Shown piece after piece: positions 53,389-54,795 of a DNA stretch of 54,795 bases. The first letter of the stretch is position 1. Each line of letters begins with the position of its first letter. The notes beneath the pieces were generated by a model. The model saw only the letters and a program-made list of their open reading frames with translations, made no database searches and had not been told where the DNA came from. A program made the translations under genes and the position numbers. Source of the stretch: Eubacterium sp. (GTDB lineage Bacteria > Bacillota > Clostridia > Lachnospirales > Lachnospiraceae); assembly GCA_017938215.1 (NCBI GenBank), contig JAGBBZ010000035.1:1-54795 (forward strand), given 5' to 3'.

Positions 53389-53462
53389 AGATTGCCTCCA
53401 ATATCGATCTACATTTATCTTCACGTCAGCTCTGTTCTGACAAATTAGTCTCGCCATATACT

Positions 53463-53488
53463 ATATCGGCAAGCATCAAAAATATTTA
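53463..53488 (-). promoter_or_regulatory. σ28 (SigD/FliA) flagellin promoter
   Basis: On the minus strand TAAA (53485-53488) and GCCGATAT (53463-53470) with a 14-bp spacer, a full match to the σ28 consensus. The -35 box overlaps the 3' end of the MBL hydrolase gene. The leader is about 65 nt. Confidence 0.88.
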
Positions 53489-54129
53489 AATTCTCTCAAT
53501 CTCTGTGGCTCACCATGCCCCGGATACACCATCCGCTCTCCGTCTAACGACTTAAGGAATGGAATCGTCTTTTCCATAAAGTCTTTTTTGCTTCCTCCCG
53601 GCAATCTGGTAATGGTGTCATGCCCTGTAACCAATGTATCTCCGGAAAAAAGAATCTCTTCATCGAATAAAATGCATATACTTCCCTTGGAATGCCCTGG
53701 TGTTTCCTTCAAGCACACGTGGTGCCCTTCCCAATTCATCTCAAATCCCCCCACAAAAGTCTGATCTACCTCGCAAGAATAGGGTGGCAATTTCATATTG
53801 TGGACATACTCCTGGGTTGCTTCATCCTTCCCCATAAACAAAATCTCGTAAAAAGAGGATAAATTTTTATTAGGCTTACCACAAGCCCTAGCTGCCTCTT
53901 CCTGACAAATAACATTTACATCCGAAAAATGTTCACGTAACCAATTTACGCCAGAAATATGGTCATAATGCCCATGCGTCAATATCACATTAATTTCCTT
54001 TACATGATTTTCCTGTAAGCTTTCTTTTGCTTCATCGGATATGCACGGATCTATAATAAGTGCCTTGCTATTTTCAATGATCACATACATTCTGGAATCA
54101 ATGGGATAAAAGGAATAACTTTCTATCAT
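53476..54129 (-). CDS. MBL-fold metallo-hydrolase
   Basis: A 217-residue metallo-beta-lactamase-fold hydrolase. The metal motif is THGHYDHISG, with later ligands in PGHSKGSICI, LFSGDTLVTG and YPGHGEPQ. A glyoxalase II-like or other small ester/thioester hydrolase role is likely, but no substrate can be named. It has its own promoter (54164-54192). The last codons are inside the flagellin promoter, so transcription through it could interfere with or add to flagellin expression. Confidence 0.88.
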   Translation of the reverse strand: MIESYSFYPIDSRMYVIIENSKALIIDPCISDEAKESLQENHVKEINVILTHGHYDHISGVNWLREHFSDVNVICQEEAARACGKPNKNLSSFYEILFMGKDEATQEYVHNMKLPPYSCEVDQTFVGGFEMNWEGHHVCLKETPGHSKGSICILFDEEILFSGDTLVTGHDTITRLPGGSKKDFMEKTIPFLKSLDGERMVYPGHGEPQRLREFKYF

Positions 54130-54163
54130 AAAACTCCTCCAAATGAATTTTTTACATAATTAC

Positions 54164-54192
54164 ATTTTATCTGACTTTTTTCGTTTTTACAA
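54164..54192 (-). promoter_or_regulatory. MBL hydrolase promoter
   Basis: TTGTAA (54187-54192) and TAAAAT (54164-54169) on the minus strand with a 17-bp spacer. Confidence 0.6.
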
Positions 54193-54221
54193 GTATCTAT
54201 AAATTTAAGGAAGACGAATTA

Positions 54222-54248
54222 AGCCGACGCTCTTTCCGAACGCCGGCT
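54222..54248 (-). terminator. hairpin after the Rpn-like gene
   Basis: AGCCGACG (54222-54229) pairs with CGCCGGCT (54241-54248) with one mismatch. The minus strand continues TAATTCGTC, a weak U-tract. Confidence 0.5.
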
Positions 54249-54260
54249 CAGCACGTTACC

Positions 54261-54794
54261 TTATTCAATTCCATAGCTTTCCATAAGTTGCTTCTCGTAT
54301 TCACGATCCATAGCAATTCGAAGGATATCATCTTGTCTTCCATCCTCTGTAAGCCTCAGAATCAATTGGTTCACGCGTTGTATTCCGCGATCCATTCCCC
54401 GCTTCTCCCCACGTTCCTCTCTGATATCCAACATCATACACATCTTCTTCTCCTCCTTTGCTTCCTCTTCCGTCATTTTTTCAGCAATCTCTGCATATCT
54501 CCGATCGCTTGTTATGGCACTCATCGCCATGAGAAATTCTCGCGGATGCGTAACCGTTCGACTCGCATCATCCGAAAACGCCTGCAACTTCTCCTTATCC
54601 CGTTGTCTTATGTAATGAAGATAGTCCACGATATGACGGAAATCACTTTTGTATGCCTTCCTCGTCTCTTCGTCCTGCCTGGACAAATCGATAAGGCGTA
54701 TCGTATGGTTGTCAATCATCGATTCCAGTGAATCACGCCACTTTTCCGGTATATCCAACATCTCCATGATAGACGTAGGACCATCCCACTCTTT
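54261..54794 (-). CDS. C-terminal part of Rpn / PD-(D/E)XK nuclease-type transposase-related protein
   Basis: The frame is open to the window edge, so the gene is cut by the boundary: 177 residues are visible, starting KEWDGPTSIMEMLD. WDGP...EML and the charged C-terminal helices (KMTEEEAKEEKKMCMMLDIR, then REERGEKRGMDRGIQ) are typical of the Rpn family (recombination-promoting nuclease / putative transposase), whose catalytic core would be upstream of the window. Internal ATG at 54767 is not the true start. Such genes are multi-copy in Lachnospiraceae and can be mobile. Confidence 0.8.
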   Translation of the reverse strand, partial: KEWDGPTSIMEMLDIPEKWRDSLESMIDNHTIRLIDLSRQDEETRKAYKSDFRHIVDYLHYIRQRDKEKLQAFSDDASRTVTHPREFLMAMSAITSDRRYAEIAEKMTEEEAKEEKKMCMMLDIREERGEKRGMDRGIQRVNQLILRLTEDGRQDDILRIAMDREYEKQLMESYGIE

Positions 54795-54795
54795 G

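Noticed and set aside
1-54795. CRISPR array, tRNA, rRNA, prophage or complete insertion sequence
   Set aside because: No regularly spaced direct repeats, no tRNA or rRNA sequence and no complete transposase found; the only mobile-type gene is the partial Rpn-like one at the right edge.

Overview
The window looks like a chromosomal segment of a motile, anaerobic, monoderm Firmicute, most likely a member of the Lachnospiraceae (Clostridia). The evidence is moderate-to-low GC, strong AGGAGG-type ribosome binding sites, σA promoters with 17-bp spacers, a σ28-type flagellin promoter, a LexA box of the GAAC-N4-GTTC type, and a rho-rpmE-DUF1385-prmC-prfA cluster. Small families I associate with this group (DUF4364, DUF6145) and a flagellin of the Roseburia/Lachnospira type point the same way. 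This is inference; no rRNA or tRNA gene is present. Nearly all genes lie on the minus strand.

Layout. 1-2290: an AT-rich ABC transporter module (ATPase, permease, short permease-like protein), with a possible plus-strand small RNA beside it. 2301-3887: two tRNA-modification genes (TtcA-like, TcdA). 3997-6370: O-acetylhomoserine sulfhydrylase and a LysR regulator. 6499-9759: RNase Y, RecX and RecA, with a recA promoter carrying a LexA box. 10000-14532: dusB, coaX, a DUF6145 protein, citrate synthase and argF. 14647-16027: NfeD and SPFH membrane proteins. 16102-21515: a YitT / AI-2E-type / translational GTPase-NYN fusion / TrmH operon. 21671-24294: glycerol kinase and an SDR epimerase. 24522-29502: the release-factor and Rho cluster. 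29525-30751: a UDP-sugar pyrophosphorylase.

30915-33526 is a rare plus-strand run (malic enzyme, TIGR01212 radical SAM protein, DUF4364). 33591-38777 holds an M23 peptidase, a small zinc-ribbon protein on the plus strand, and a 1189-residue modular secreted protein. 39122-43091: a second PLP sulfhydrylase, then a zinc/cadmium efflux operon (ArsR repressor, separate HMA protein, P1B ATPase). 43153-45099: an [FeFe]-hydrogenase-like sensor fused to a chemoreceptor signalling domain. 45362-51298: an unknown nuclease-like protein, araD, cysK and a heterodimeric ABC exporter. 51404-53388: a large flagellin whose N-terminus is put out of frame by an A9 tract. The window ends with an MBL hydrolase and the C-terminal part of an Rpn/PD-(D/E)XK nuclease-type protein.

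Three observations stand out. The first is the soluble H2/redox-sensor chemoreceptor fusion (43153-45099). The second is the TetM/EF-G-like GTPase fused to a Rae1/YacP-type NYN endonuclease (16887-19460). The third is the flagellin, which has an intact σ28 promoter and Shine-Dalgarno but is frameshifted in a homopolymer; one extra A restores exactly the family's N-terminal length. Sulfur metabolism is well represented (two MetY-type enzymes, CysK, a LysR regulator).
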